64,000 nucleotides of DNA from Lysinibacillus pinottii (GTDB taxonomy: Bacteria > Bacillota > Bacilli > Bacillales_A > Planococcaceae): the NCBI RefSeq assembly GCF_024753545.1, contig NZ_JANTOO010000013.1, forward strand, positions 135,277 through 199,276, written 5' to 3'. Position 1 is the first letter of the stretch. Each line of letters begins with the position of its first letter. The notes under the pieces are model-generated. The model ran no database searches and had not been told where the DNA came from. It saw only the letters and a program-made list of their open reading frames with translations. Positions 37,869 to 48,587 of this stretch are shown in pieces. Position numbers and translations under genes: made by a program.

Positions 37869-40800
37869 TTGGTAAGGAAAATTTTTATTCAAATGATTGT
37901 TTTGGCAATTTTTATTGCATTTATTCCTTTTGGGAATTTTGCAAGTAATGCAAGTGCTGCTGAAATACAGTCAGACAAAAATGAACAAAAAGGAAAAAGA
38001 AAAGGTAAAGAAAAAATTGAAGTGGTTGGGGAGCGTACGGAAACCTCTAAAACGTATAACAATTTAGATGGAACCTTTACAACAGAAATTTATGAGGCAC
38101 CTATTCATTTTAAAGATGATAAAGGTAGCTGGAAAGATATTGATAACAATCTTCAAAAGCATAAGAACAATGGCAAAGGTCAATATAAAAATATAGCCAA
38201 TAACTTTGCTGTAACTTTTGATGAAAAAAATTGATGATGAAACGAATAATGTACAAGTGACAGAAGATCATTATAATCTGGATATTGGTCTAAAGGAAAT
38301 TGATCAAACAGGTGAAGTAACCCCTGCAAAAGAGGTGGTTGGGGTTGCAACAGATAATCAAATTCAGTATGAGAATGTATTTGATAATATCTCAACTATA
38401 TATTCTGTTGGAGAAAACTTCGTAAAAGAAGATATTACGATTAACCAAAAACCTGAAAAGGGGTTACCGCAAACCTTTTCATATCAGCTATCTCTTGAAA
38501 ATTTATCCTATGAACAGATTAATAATCAAATTTATTTGAAGGACGCTTCTACTGGTGAAATGAAATATGTTATAGAAGCCCCATTTATGTACGATGCCTA
38601 TAAACCTGCAGGCTATCAATCTATTGATAGTGTTAATTCCATTCCAGAGGAAGCGAAGTCCTATGATATAACCCTCAAAACACGTAAGGAAAACAATACA
38701 TTATGGATTGATTTAATACCTGATGCAGCGTGGTTACAGGATAAAGAACGCCAATATCCAATTGTTATTGATCCTACAATTGTCCGTATCCAAGGAAATT
38801 CTAAAATGGAAGATACAACAATTCGCAAAAAGTTCCCAACGCAAACTGGAGGAAATGACACAGAGTTAGGTGCAGGTACAGCGACAGACGGGAATATTGT
38901 ACGCAGTTTATTGAAGTTTGATGTGACACCTATTCCCGAAAAAAGCGTTATTATGTCTGCAGATGTAAGTCTTTATCTATCTTCAACAAATGATTCAAGC
39001 CCTATTAATCTAAGTATGCACGCCATGAAACGATCATGGGATGAAAATACGGCAACATGGAATAACTACGGAACAGCAGGTGGCTGGACAACAGCTGGAG
39101 GGGATTTTAATACGACGGCTCTTTCGACTGTCACAGGTGTTTCTTCTGTACCAAGTAATGTAGAAGATGGAATTCAACGATGGTCTATTCCAACGACTAT
39201 GGTGAGTGGTTGGCTTACTAATCCAAATACAAATCTAGGTTTATTATTAAAAAGTACAACAGAAGGAACATTGATTTATAAAAAATTCATTAGTAGTGAA
39301 AATACGACAAACCCACTTGCTTATAAACCGAAACTCGTTGTGACTTATAAAACTCCAAACCGTTTAGGATTGGAAGACTATTGGGATTATGCATCATATG
39401 ATATTTCAAACGGAGTTAACTATGTAAATTTAGGGACAAATAATAATGTTCTCCAATATACTGATTTCAGCTTGTTCAACTATGCAGGCTTTGGTCTAGA
39501 TTTCACTAGAACGTATAATAGTAAGGATTTTGAAAAATCTCCATTTGGCTATGGTTGGAGTTTTACAGGTTCAGAGAAATTATTTTATAATGATAAATAT
39601 TTTAATGTCGAATATAAAGATGCAGATGGTACGGTTATGTTTACTCATGGGATGGAGATAAGTATATTGCACCAGCAGGTAATTATGATAGTTTAGTTAT
39701 GGCGGATAAGTACACTTTTAAACTGACTAGCAAAACTGGTATCACAACAACATTTAAAGTTAGAGAAAGCACTAGTGATACAGATATTGAAGTAGCATAT
39801 ATTACAGAGCAAAAAGATTTAAATAGCAATACAATAACATATGCATACAATACATTAAATCAGCTTACTTCCATCACTACTAATTTAGGTACGAAATTGC
39901 TATTTAAGTATGAGGGTGGAGTTATTACGAATGCGAAATACAATGATCGGGATATAACGTATAAGTATACTGATGGTTACTTAACAAGGGTATTGGTTAA
40001 GAAAGATGACGAAACATCAACACCTACTTCGTTCTACTACACGACTAATGGACAGCTAATAAAAATCATAGATAGTAATGGGAAAACGATGCTTTATGGA
40101 TATAATAGTGATATGGATTTAGTTTCTGTAACAGAACCATCTTTAGATGGACAAGTAGCTTCTATAACCAATTACTCTTTAGACCGAACAAACAATATTG
40201 TATCGGTCACTAGCCCAGAAGGTACAGTTACACGCTATGGTTTAAATGACAATTTTAGTGTGACTAAATTATTTGATCCTTCTGGTGATACAATAACCTA
40301 TACACTAGATGGGAACTATAATGTTCTTTCTCAAAAGGTAGTCTATACAGATGGAGCTACGTACACCAAAGACTATATCTATGATACAAAAGGGAATATG
40401 TTAAGCACTACCGATTCAAAAGGTGTGACAGAATCCTACACGTATAATGCATATAGCAATTTCTTAACACTAACAGATGCCAATGGGCAAACGAACACAA
40501 ACACGTATTATGATAAAGGTAATCTGAAGACATCGACAACACCTAAAGGGGAAACAACAACCTATACGTATAACGACTATGGGGATATGACACAGGTAGA
40601 GTATCCAGATGGGAAAATCGAAACATTTAACACAAATTATGAAAATAATCAAAAAACAACGACTTACCGGGATGATCAACTAAAAGTAACGACTATTACT
40701 ACAACAGATTTTCACGGTAATATCCTCTCATATCAAGATGGTAAAGGGGAAATCACGAAGTATCGTTATAATTTAAAAAATGAATTAGTAGAAGTACAGG

Positions 40801-42686
40801 ATGCAGCAAATAAAACAACAACTTATACGTATGATGCCAACAGTAATTTAACATCTGTGACAAATGATGCTGGTAAAAAAACATCTTTCAAATATAATGC
40901 GCAAAATGCCATAGAAAAAGAAACAAATGCCGAAGAAAAAGTAACAACCTATAAGTATAATGCTGATGGTAAATTAAATGAGGTTGTCAATGCAACTGGT
41001 GATAAAATCGCCTATTCAACGTCAACTGATACAAATACACAGATAGTGAAAATTAACGGTGTTAATCAGTATTTAACACAGGCAGATGGTTTATCTACAA
41101 CTGCGACAAATCATACACTAAACAATCAGAAAGTTACGTATACAAAATCTGAAAACGAACTATTACAAACAGTTGACATTAGTTCACCTGTGAATCGTTC
41201 AATTATCTATACTTATAAAAATGAAGAAGACTTAGCAAGTATTCAATATGGTACGGATACTATTTCTTTCACATATGATGCTAATGGTCAAACAACGGCT
41301 TTAAAATTAAATGGAGAATCCATAGCAGGCCTTACATGGAATAAAAATGGATCATTAGAGAGTAAGACTTTTCAAAATGATGCATCAATTTTGAATAAGT
41401 ATTATGCCGGACAGTTACAAACCGAAACTTTGAAAACAAATAGTTCAACAACTTGGCGTACAAATGAGTATGAGTATGATAATAATCAGCAAATTTCCAA
41501 AGTAACGAATGATGATGGTTCAGTCACTTACACTTACGATGTTTTAAACCAGCTAGTCGAAGAACAATACAGTAATGGTTTAACCATTTCATACACATAC
41601 GATACAGTAGGAAATCGTAATTCTAAAACGACTTTGCAAAATGGTAGTACAACTACAACCAACTATGGTTATAATGATGCGAATCAAATGAAGGCTGTTG
41701 GTGGGAAAGCTTACACTGTAAGTCCAAATGGAAATGTGACAAATGATGGTGTTTTCCAATATGTTTGGAATGCATTTGATCAATTAACAGAAGTCAAGTC
41801 CCTAACAGATGCAACAGTTGCATCTTATCGTTATGATGAAAATGGACGTCGTGTATATAGTAAAGACAATAATGGTGAAACATATTATCGATATAATGGT
41901 CTGTCGAACCAAGTGTTGTTTGAGGAAGATGCGAGTGGTGCGATTACTAAAGCTTACACATATGACGCAAGTGGTCATCCATTAACAATGACAAATCAAG
42001 GTTCAACGTATTACTATTTAACTAACTATCGTGGGGATGTACTAGCCCTAACGAATACAAATGGTGACATTGTAGCGCAATACACTTATGACGCATGGGG
42101 CAATATTTTGAGTCAAAGTGGTACAATGGCAGCTATAAACCCTTATAGATATGCTGGTTATCGTTATGATGAAAAAACAAAATTATACTATTTAATGGCA
42201 CGTTACTATAACCCAGATACAGGTGTGTTCTTATCTCGTGATCCAGTTCGCGGGGATACAATGACCCCAATATCATTTAATGGCTATAGCTATACTAATA
42301 ATAATCCTGTTATGAATGTTGACCCTAGTGGTAAATTTATACAATTTGTGTATATTGCTGAATATATATATATTGGCTATAGAACATATAAAACATATAA
42401 GAAAATAAAAGTACTTGTAAAAAGTGGTTTGAAATTTGCAGAAACGCCAGCTAAACATATGGCGAATCCAGCTAGACAAGTACCTGCATCATTGTTAAAA
42501 CAAGCCCTCAAAGGAAAACCATATCCGGATCCACGAGGCTCTTCCGCTAATATGTACTATACTACTATATATATAAATGGGAAAAAGTATAATTTAGAAG
42601 TGTTATATGATAAAAAAACACAGACAATATTTCATTTTGAATATGCACGTAAAGCAATGGGACCATTGAAAAAAATTCCTAAATAG
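37869..42686 (+). pseudogene. WapA/RHS-type YD-repeat protein, two frameshifts (unit B)
   Basis: Same architecture as unit A: signal peptide from a TTG start with AGGAGG-like site, DNRLRE domain, YD repeats, RHS core (DPVRGD, NPVMNVDPSG) and a tip. Two one-base changes split it: an extra A in an A-run at about 38224-38230, and a lost base at about 39635 where unit A reads GTC CAT GCT. The remaining frame, 39699-42686, is open to the end. The tip (about 117 residues) differs wholly from unit A: soluble, basic, with HMANPARQVPASLLKQALKG and KYNLEVLYDKKTQTIFHFEY, resembling small nuclease-type tips. As it stands it is inactive unless slippage restores the frame. Confidence 0.85.
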
Positions 42687-42698
42687 AGGTGGTAGTAC

Positions 42699-43067
42699 AT
42701 GAGGATTTTCCCTGATGAAATAGAATTATTATCATTATTTGAGACTAATCCAGATTTTTTAGATACTATGGAAATACCCTTTTATTACAACGAAATGGTA
42801 TATAGATTTAGTAATAAAGAAGAAGAATTTGAAATTAATTTAGCTCCTTCAGTTGGAGAACTTAGCATAAAAGTTTTTCAAAAGGAAACATGTAATCTAT
42901 TATTTAAGCTATTGCTAATAAGTGTAAGTAAATTTGAAATTAAAGAAGATACTAAAGAAAAAAACTGTATACAATTAGTGCTTGATCATGAAGAAATATT
43001 GCAAATCTACGAGATCAGTTTTAAACCTAAGTTTTCTTTAATACTTACCGAAGAGTTTGATCGTTAA
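42699..43067 (+). CDS. Probable immunity protein for RHS-B tip
   Basis: A 122-residue acidic, soluble protein (MRIFPDEIELLSLFETNPDF at the start) located 12 bases after the RHS-B stop, with TAGAGGTGG as ribosome site. No membrane segment, in keeping with a cytosolic, basic, nuclease-like tip. It is intact although the toxin gene is broken upstream. Family not recognised; immunity is inferred from position and charge. Confidence 0.6.
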   Translation: MRIFPDEIELLSLFETNPDFLDTMEIPFYYNEMVYRFSNKEEEFEINLAPSVGELSIKVFQKETCNLLFKLLLISVSKFEIKEDTKEKNCIQLVLDHEEILQIYEISFKPKFSLILTEEFDR

Positions 43068-43185
43068 ATCTAAAAGTGGTTCCTATTTTGTTACATGTTA
43101 ATATTTCAATTAACATGAATAAGACTGATAGAAAAGAGGGGAATATCCTAATAATGGACATTAAAATAAGAAATAAACATTATAT

Positions 43186-43371
43186 ATGAAAATTTTAAAC
43201 TATCTAGTAAAAAGATTCTGTTTATTTATTTTTAGAGCGATTCTATTTATAATAGGCTTAGGGGTAATTGGAATAGCATTCGGACCTCCCAAACATTATC
43301 TAATTCCTACTATTTCGTTGCTTATTATTTATTTGTTCAATGAAGTATATTCTTACAAAAACAAAGAATAA
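43186..43371 (+). CDS. Small membrane ORF
   Basis: A 61-residue frame with two hydrophobic segments (KRFCLFIFRAILFIIGLGVI and PTISLLIIYLFN). No clear ribosome site. The preceding 45 bases resemble those before the orphan tip at 54488, so it may be another worn tip or immunity remnant. Confidence 0.3.
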   Translation: MKILNYLVKRFCLFIFRAILFIIGLGVIGIAFGPPKHYLIPTISLLIIYLFNEVYSYKNKE

Positions 43372-43417
43372 ACATAGTACTATAAAGTATTAAAATTTGA
43401 TCAAAATAATCCACTTG

Positions 43418-43510
43418 TGAAGTGACCCCTAAAAGTTAGACACGGTTATTTTATTAGGCAGCGGTTTGGGCTTGAGTTCGATATTGTATGAAGGCACTGA
43501 AAAACTTGAT
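43418..43510 (-). mobile_element. IS3-element end fragment
   Basis: Begins TGAAGTGACCCCTAAAAGTT, identical to the low-coordinate end of the IS3 element at 23772, continues through GACACGGTTATTTT and then loses similarity. Only the 3' end of orfB territory remains. Confidence 0.7.
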
Positions 43511-43605
43511 CTGGTTCCACTTAGCGAGGTATTCTACGATTCATTCGTCGAATACCTCGCCTTTTTAATTTATAATTGAGAGACTAAATGCAGGTGGTGT
43601 TCCCA

Positions 43606-43667
43606 ATGATTTCGAACCAAGAGACTTTCAACTTAAGTCCATATATGGTCATTTACGATATTGTCGT
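43606..43667 (+). pseudogene. IS1182-family transposase N-terminal fragment
   Basis: ATG followed by ISNQETFNLSPYMVIYDIVV, the characteristic start of IS1182-type transposases, preceded by a ribosome-site-like GCAGGTGG. It is cut off at about 43667, exactly where the Tn7-like end region begins. Confidence 0.6.
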
Positions 43668-43755
43668 TGTAGCTTTGAAATAAAGTTGCGATGTTTGTAA
43701 AAATGTTGCGAAGCTTTACCCCTTTGGTTATTATTTAGCCAAAGGAGTGTTTTTT

Positions 43756-44097
43756 ATGTCTAAAAGAACTAGAACATCTAAAGTTGAAAAGTGGATTAAA
43801 GAAGGTCGTGGCTCGGGAATTGGTGACGATTATAAACCGTGGTTAAATATTCAAGATGTTTCCTCACTGGGAAGATCCACTTGTTTAAAAGGTATTAAAA
43901 CGAAAAGGCAGCATGAATTTCTATCAGGTTTGGAACGAAACTACTTTAATTTAACTGAATATTCTGATTCAATAGTCGATATTCGTGAACAATTTCCTTA
44001 TTGCCATTAGAAGAAACAATTGTAATTGCAGATGAATTAGGCCTTAAACATCCTACAGACCCTAAAACGAATGAGCCAGTTGTAATGACAACGGATA
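43756..44097 (+). pseudogene. tnsA: Tn7-like TnsA endonuclease, N-terminal fragment
   Basis: Reads SKVEKWIKEGRGSGIGDDYK, PWLNIQDVSSLGRSTCLKGI and SIVDIREQFP, a clear TnsA N-terminal domain. A lost T near 44003 shifts the frame; in the next frame LEETIVIADELGLKHPTDPK continues the family. At about 44097 it joins RHS sequence directly, so the rest of the transposon is deleted. Upstream, 43668-43735 contains repeated AAGTTGCGATG/AATGTTGCGAAG blocks that look like transposase-binding sites of a Tn7-type end. Confidence 0.75.
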
Positions 44098-44767
44098 GAT
44101 GAAAGTGGGACAATTGTCGCTGAGTACACATATGATGCATGGGGCAATATTTTACCGCAAAAAGGTTTAGATAATATAGCTGAAGTAAATCTATCAGAGG
44201 AAAATCCCTACCGTTACGCAGGTTATCGCTATGACGATGAAACGAAGCTATATTATTTAATGGCTCGTTATTATAACCCTGATATGGGTGTATGGGTGTG
44301 GGGTGTGTTTATGTCAATAGATCCTGTACGTGGTGATACCATGAATCCTATTACGATGAATGGGTATAATTATGCCAATGATAATCCGGTGATAAATGTG
44401 GATTCGGATGGGGAGTTTGCACGATTCATTCCTGTAGCCATAGGGGTTTATAGAGTAGTTAAAATTTTATTTGATTTATATAAATACCTGAAAAATATGA
44501 GATATTTATCTAAATATGTGAACGTAACCAAAAGCGGAAGTAGATTTGTAAGTATAACTACCAATTTAACAAGGAAACAATTTAAAAAAGAAACTTAGTA
44601 AATGATGGTTGGAAAAAACTATATCAAAAGATGGGCGAACTACTATATTTACTAAATATGGGAATAAGTACGCTGTAAGAGATAATGCAAAGAGTACAGG
44701 AGGACCAACGGCTGACTTCACACCTAAAGGTGGAAAAATGACCTTGAAAATAAGATTAAAAAAGTAG
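44098..44767 (+). pseudogene. RHS 3' fragment with toxin tip (unit C)
   Basis: Frame opens at the tnsA junction with DESGTIVAEYTYDAWGN and runs through the RHS core (DPVRGDTMNPITMNGYNYAN, NPVINVDSDG). A small in-frame expansion replaces T-G-V-F with MGVWVWGVF. The tip then reads KSGSRFVSITTNLTRKQF; a one-base change in an A-run near 44590 breaks it, and the continuation in the other frame reads DGWKKTISKDGRTTIF and STGGPTADFTPKGGK to a stop at 44767. This looks like a small basic ribonuclease-type tip, but the class is not certain. Confidence 0.75.
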
Positions 44768-44775
44768 GTTAAAAT

Positions 44776-45390
44776 ATGTTAATAAGTGACTTATTTATTC
44801 ATAACAAAAATGACTTTAATGAAATTTTAAATTTTATGAAAAAAATATTCAAACTAAACAAAAGTTTACCTGAAAATATTTTCTCTTCACAGTTTACGAA
44901 TTTTAAATTTAATGAATTTGACTGGCTAATGTACGATGAATTTTGGGACTTTATAAAAACATTAAATAATATAACGGGTGACGATTCTATTATCATTTCT
45001 GTAATTGACCCAGATCCAATTAAATATCATTTCAAACATTTTAATTTTTTTAATACTGTTAAAATACCGAAAGAATTTTCTGCTGAGGATTATCACAATG
45101 TACTTGAATTCCATTTACCAGATAGTGAAGCAGATGCTATAATATATATTTCTAATGTCATTGTTATTTTCCCTATTTCAAAAAAATGGGCTATATGGGC
45201 TGATAGAAGCTATGGTATTATGGTACTTGGTTTTAACTTCAATGAAATAGACAAGTATTCTAAAAATCTTTTTGAAGAATGGGTTTCTACTGTAGATATT
45301 GATACTATTACAGATTGGGTAAGTTATAATTTCGAAAATGAGAATGAAATGAAAAACTTTATCAATACTTTATACTTCAATTATAAATAA
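44776..45390 (+). CDS. Probable immunity protein of unit C
   Basis: A 204-residue acidic soluble protein, rich in Asp, Phe and Asn, beginning nine bases after the unit-C tip with an AAGTAGGTT site. It is intact and followed by a good terminator. Phrases include FNEFDWLMYDEFWDFIKTL and WAIWADRSYGIMVLGFNF. Family not recognised. The survival of the immunity gene next to a dead toxin gene is a usual sign of continuing exposure to related toxins; function is inferred. Confidence 0.6.
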   Translation: MLISDLFIHNKNDFNEILNFMKKIFKLNKSLPENIFSSQFTNFKFNEFDWLMYDEFWDFIKTLNNITGDDSIIISVIDPDPIKYHFKHFNFFNTVKIPKEFSAEDYHNVLEFHLPDSEADAIIYISNVIVIFPISKKWAIWADRSYGIMVLGFNFNEIDKYSKNLFEEWVSTVDIDTITDWVSYNFENENEMKNFINTLYFNYK

Positions 45391-45435
45391 TAACATTCAA
45401 TCTAATAAAGAAGTGTATAATACTTTATTGATGAA

Positions 45436-45477
45436 ACGAGTAACACAGAGGATATCTTTCGTGTTACTCTTTTTTAA
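45436..45477 (+). terminator. Terminator of unit C immunity gene
   Basis: GAGTAACAC pairs with GTGTTACTC across a 14-base loop, followed by six T residues. Confidence 0.85.
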
Positions 45478-45687
45478 CTTTCCATTTATCTTTTAAACTT
45501 CAAATGTAAAATGTGTTCAAAAGTTCGTGTCCATATACAACAACTTTTATTTATGTACATGGACAAGAAGCTACGGACACTCGAAAAGTCATTAAATAAA
45601 CAATCTTTTAGAATACGTCTGTACATTCATATCCAAAGTGTCTGCAATTACTTGACCATACACAATTAAAAAGGGGGGTACATACAT

Positions 45688-46296
45688 AAAAGACTTAGCA
45701 AGTATTCAATACGGTACAGATACTATTGAGTATGAAACAGATGAGAACGGTCAAACAACTGAACTCTCACTTAATGGACAACCAGCAGCGAACTTCACAT
45801 GGAATGAAAATAGCTTTTTGGAGAGCACGACTTTTAAAAATGGTGCAAGTATCCAAATACGTATAATGCTAATCAATTACAAACAGAAACATTGAAAACA
45901 AATAGTGCAACAACATGACGTACAAATGAATATGAGTTTGATAAAAATCAGCAAATTATCAAAGTAACGACTGATGATGGTACAGTCACTTACACGTACG
46001 ATACTTTAGACCAGCTAGTCAAAGAACAATACAATGGTTTAACCATTTCTTACACATATGATGAAGTAGGAAATCGCACATCTAAAACGACTGTTCAAAA
46101 CGGTAGTATCATAACTACAGATTATAGTTATAATGATGCGAATCATATGAAATCTGCTGGTGGGAAAACTTACACTGTTAGTGCAAATGGAAATGTGACA
46201 AATGATGGTGTTTTCCAATATGTTTGGAATGCATTTGATCAATTAACAGAAGTCAAGTCTCTATCAGGTGTAACAGTTGCATCTTATCGTTATGAT
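45688..46296 (+). pseudogene. RHS internal fragment (unit D)
   Basis: Matches the YD-repeat part of units A and B just before the core (DLASIQYGTDTIEYETDENG, later TVSANGNVTNDGVFQYVWNA), with a frameshift near 45850, a TGA replacing the Trp codon near 45915, and a sudden end at ASYRYDG. The next bases encode an unrelated 29-residue hydrophobic peptide (46307-46396). Because this middle part lies downstream of the unit-C 3' end, it belongs to a further RHS copy. Confidence 0.75.
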
Positions 46297-46507
46297 GGTT
46301 ACCCTAATGAAAGCATTTTCGATTTTTATTACAATCGGTGCCATTGTTGTGGTTATTTTAGCTGTAGTTTACGGATGTGATGATTTATGTGATTGAAAGT
46401 CTTATCTCAGTAAGCATAAATCCCAATTAATTGTAGAAAATCGAGCTGGTGAAGAGAAACCAATAAGTACCATTTTAAGGAAAAAGTAAATATTTTCAAA
46501 AAAAGTT

Positions 46508-46984
46508 ATGTTTTATATACTTAGGTGTACTGTTGCTGCTGCTCCTGTACTTGTAACTGGTACTGTAACAGGTGCTGCTGGTGCAACTACAATTACAACT
46601 CCTGGTGGCACTTTACAAATGGCTGCTGCTGTATTACCAGCGAACGTAGCAAATGGTGCTGTAACTTGGTCTGTGAATATACAACTAAAGCTTCTATTGA
46701 CGCAAAATGGGATACTTTACGGTTTTGGTAAATGGTTTAGCTTATATATTCCTACAAGCCTTGCTAAATATTTGAGTAAAGATGGTATTGCTACTGTTAG
46801 CTTGTTTGCGCAGAAAATAAAAAACGCTGTCCCCGCTCTTTCAGGTATCCATGGTTTATTTAAGCTTAAGAATAAAGTAGGTTCAGTCTATAAGATGATG
46901 AACGGAAAGATAATTAGACCGACTATCGATGAAAAAAGATTGATCAAAACATGCTCTTTAGATTTGTTCTCATATAAAGGTTAA
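46508..46984 (+). pseudogene. Chimeric ORF: S-layer Big-type domain joined to unknown tail
   Basis: 158 residues. Residues about 12-56 (VTGTVTGAAGATTITTPGGT, VLPANVANGAVTWSV) are a Big_2-type domain like the ends of S-layer proteins. After about residue 56 the match decays and a new basic segment (KIKNAVPALSGIHGLFKLKN) follows to the stop. There is no signal peptide or good ribosome site. Best read as two gene ends fused by deletion; the tail may be another toxin-tip remnant. Confidence 0.5.
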
Positions 46985-47655
46985 TATAATCAGCTTTAGT
47001 ACAAATCTAAACTCATCTTCTCATTTGAAGGTAGCTGATTCTATAAATTACTGGCCAAATACCCCGAAATTGATTTTGGAATTGGCCTTATGACGGGGAA
47101 ATTCTTTATACAAAGATTGGTGTAAGAGGGGATTCATACAATAAAGGTTTATTTTGGGCTGGTAACGCTGTTAATAAAACTGTTCAGTTAAGTGATAAGC
47201 TAAATCACCTAATCACATGTAAATTAAACAACTTTATTATCTCTTAGCAAGACCATCTATCAATGGTCATTCACTGACCTTTAAGAATGGAACAATAAAT
47301 TTCTATATAGTGAGTTTTGTATTTTAAAAAGGGGTTTATTTACTGTTGAGTAACAGTTAATAAACCTCTTTTTCTATTTTCCAAATGTTTTTAGATCACG
47401 ACTAAGTTGTGCGTCACGTTTAAGATGTATATGGGCAAGAACTTTTAGACTTTATATAACAGAGACAAGAACATTTATACATTTAAATTTCTAAATAATT
47501 GGCAAAGTAAATGTAGATGTTTTACATACTTTTAAGAACTGTTTCTAATAATACAATACTAGCTATAATAGCTAGTAGTATAATAAAAAGAGTTGTCTAT
47601 TTATAATTAGTAGGTAACAAGAGTTAAATAAATATTATTGAAGGTAGTTGAGTCA
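46985..47655. other. Remnant region without an intact gene
   Basis: Around 47040-47240 a readable stretch (KYPEIDFGIGPYDGEILYTK, with frame changes) looks like a decayed gene I cannot name. A strong hairpin at 47330-47375 (GGTTTATT.../...AATAAACC, then T-run) is probably a terminator. The rest is AT-rich. Confidence 0.5.
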
Positions 47656-47949
47656 ATGGTAAATAATATTCGAATTTATTTATACGGAGTGCTAATTTCA
47701 TGGATTTTATCCTTACTAATGTATCAATCAAAAAGTAATTCATCTTTTTATTTGGAAGAAATAATTAGCTTGTTAATTATTGTACCTGTTGTCATTTTAA
47801 TTTCTAGAGATATAAAAATGACAATAGACAACGCTAAATTCAAAAAGGAAGCGATAATATTATTTATTATTGGAATATTGCTTGGCACCTATTCAAGTAT
47901 TGTAATGTTTGAACCTAACTATACTGGATTTGTCAGTTGGTTTAATTAG
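47656..47949 (+). CDS. Small membrane protein, unknown
   Basis: A 97-residue protein with three membrane segments (about 6-22, 36-52, 68-86). A TTG start at 47638 is possible, but the ATG at 47656 has GAAGGTAG upstream. Ends FEPNYTGFVSWFN. It lies among RHS debris, so an immunity role is possible but unproven. Confidence 0.5.
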   Translation: MVNNIRIYLYGVLISWILSLLMYQSKSNSSFYLEEIISLLIIVPVVILISRDIKMTIDNAKFKKEAIILFIIGILLGTYSSIVMFEPNYTGFVSWFN

Positions 47950-48110
47950 TATTGAACTATGATTAGAATACACTCAATAGATAATAATTGCTTAAGTATT
48001 AGTACATTATAACAAACTTACATTCATGCGAAGTGTTTGGAAGTCTCCTTTTTCTTTTTAGTAGTGATGAGCCTGAACCTAAATATAAGGGGAATTGTAA
48101 TCAATATTAA

Positions 48111-48587
48111 GGGGAAATAAAAAGTAAGTTAGAATACTATATGCATTAAAACGAAAACAGCCTCCTTGAAATGTATGATTTGTTTGAAAAATGGGAAACG
48201 TTTTTACTAACCTTCTCCACTAAAAATGGAGAAAGAAAGTATAAAGCTCAATGGTGCTACCCATTAAACAAGGGAAATTACAACTTGTTTATATATAACT
48301 TTTTTCTGTCTTTAAAGAAAACCGCGCTCAAGAGACTTACCTGGAATAAACTGCTCTCCAATTGTTAGGCACATCTAGAATTGGAGGTCAGTTTTTTTAT
48401 GATTAAATATACTGCAGAAAATAGATTACAACCTGTTGAGCGTTTACTTAAGTTGTAAGGAAAGGGCCTATTATTTAACTAAATCTAAGGGGGCTGATAA
48501 TAAAGCCATTTCTGGGTTAAGCAATATGAATACAATGGTATTGAAGCTTTTATTAAGCCATATACAAATTACACAATAGAGTTTAAA
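48111..48587. repeat. Long direct repeat, copy 1
   Basis: About 477 bases nearly identical to 55112-55586. The first 235 bases are outside any IS; the remainder is the left end of an IS3 element with the start of orfA, so a whole segment including the insertion was duplicated. Both copies share the same stop soon after the IS start (QPVERLLKL, then TAA). Confidence 0.85.

Noticed and set aside
48171..48368. 65-codon plus-strand frame
   Set aside because: It lies in the 48111/55112 repeat, is frameshifted in the other copy and has no ribosome site, so it is not treated as a gene.
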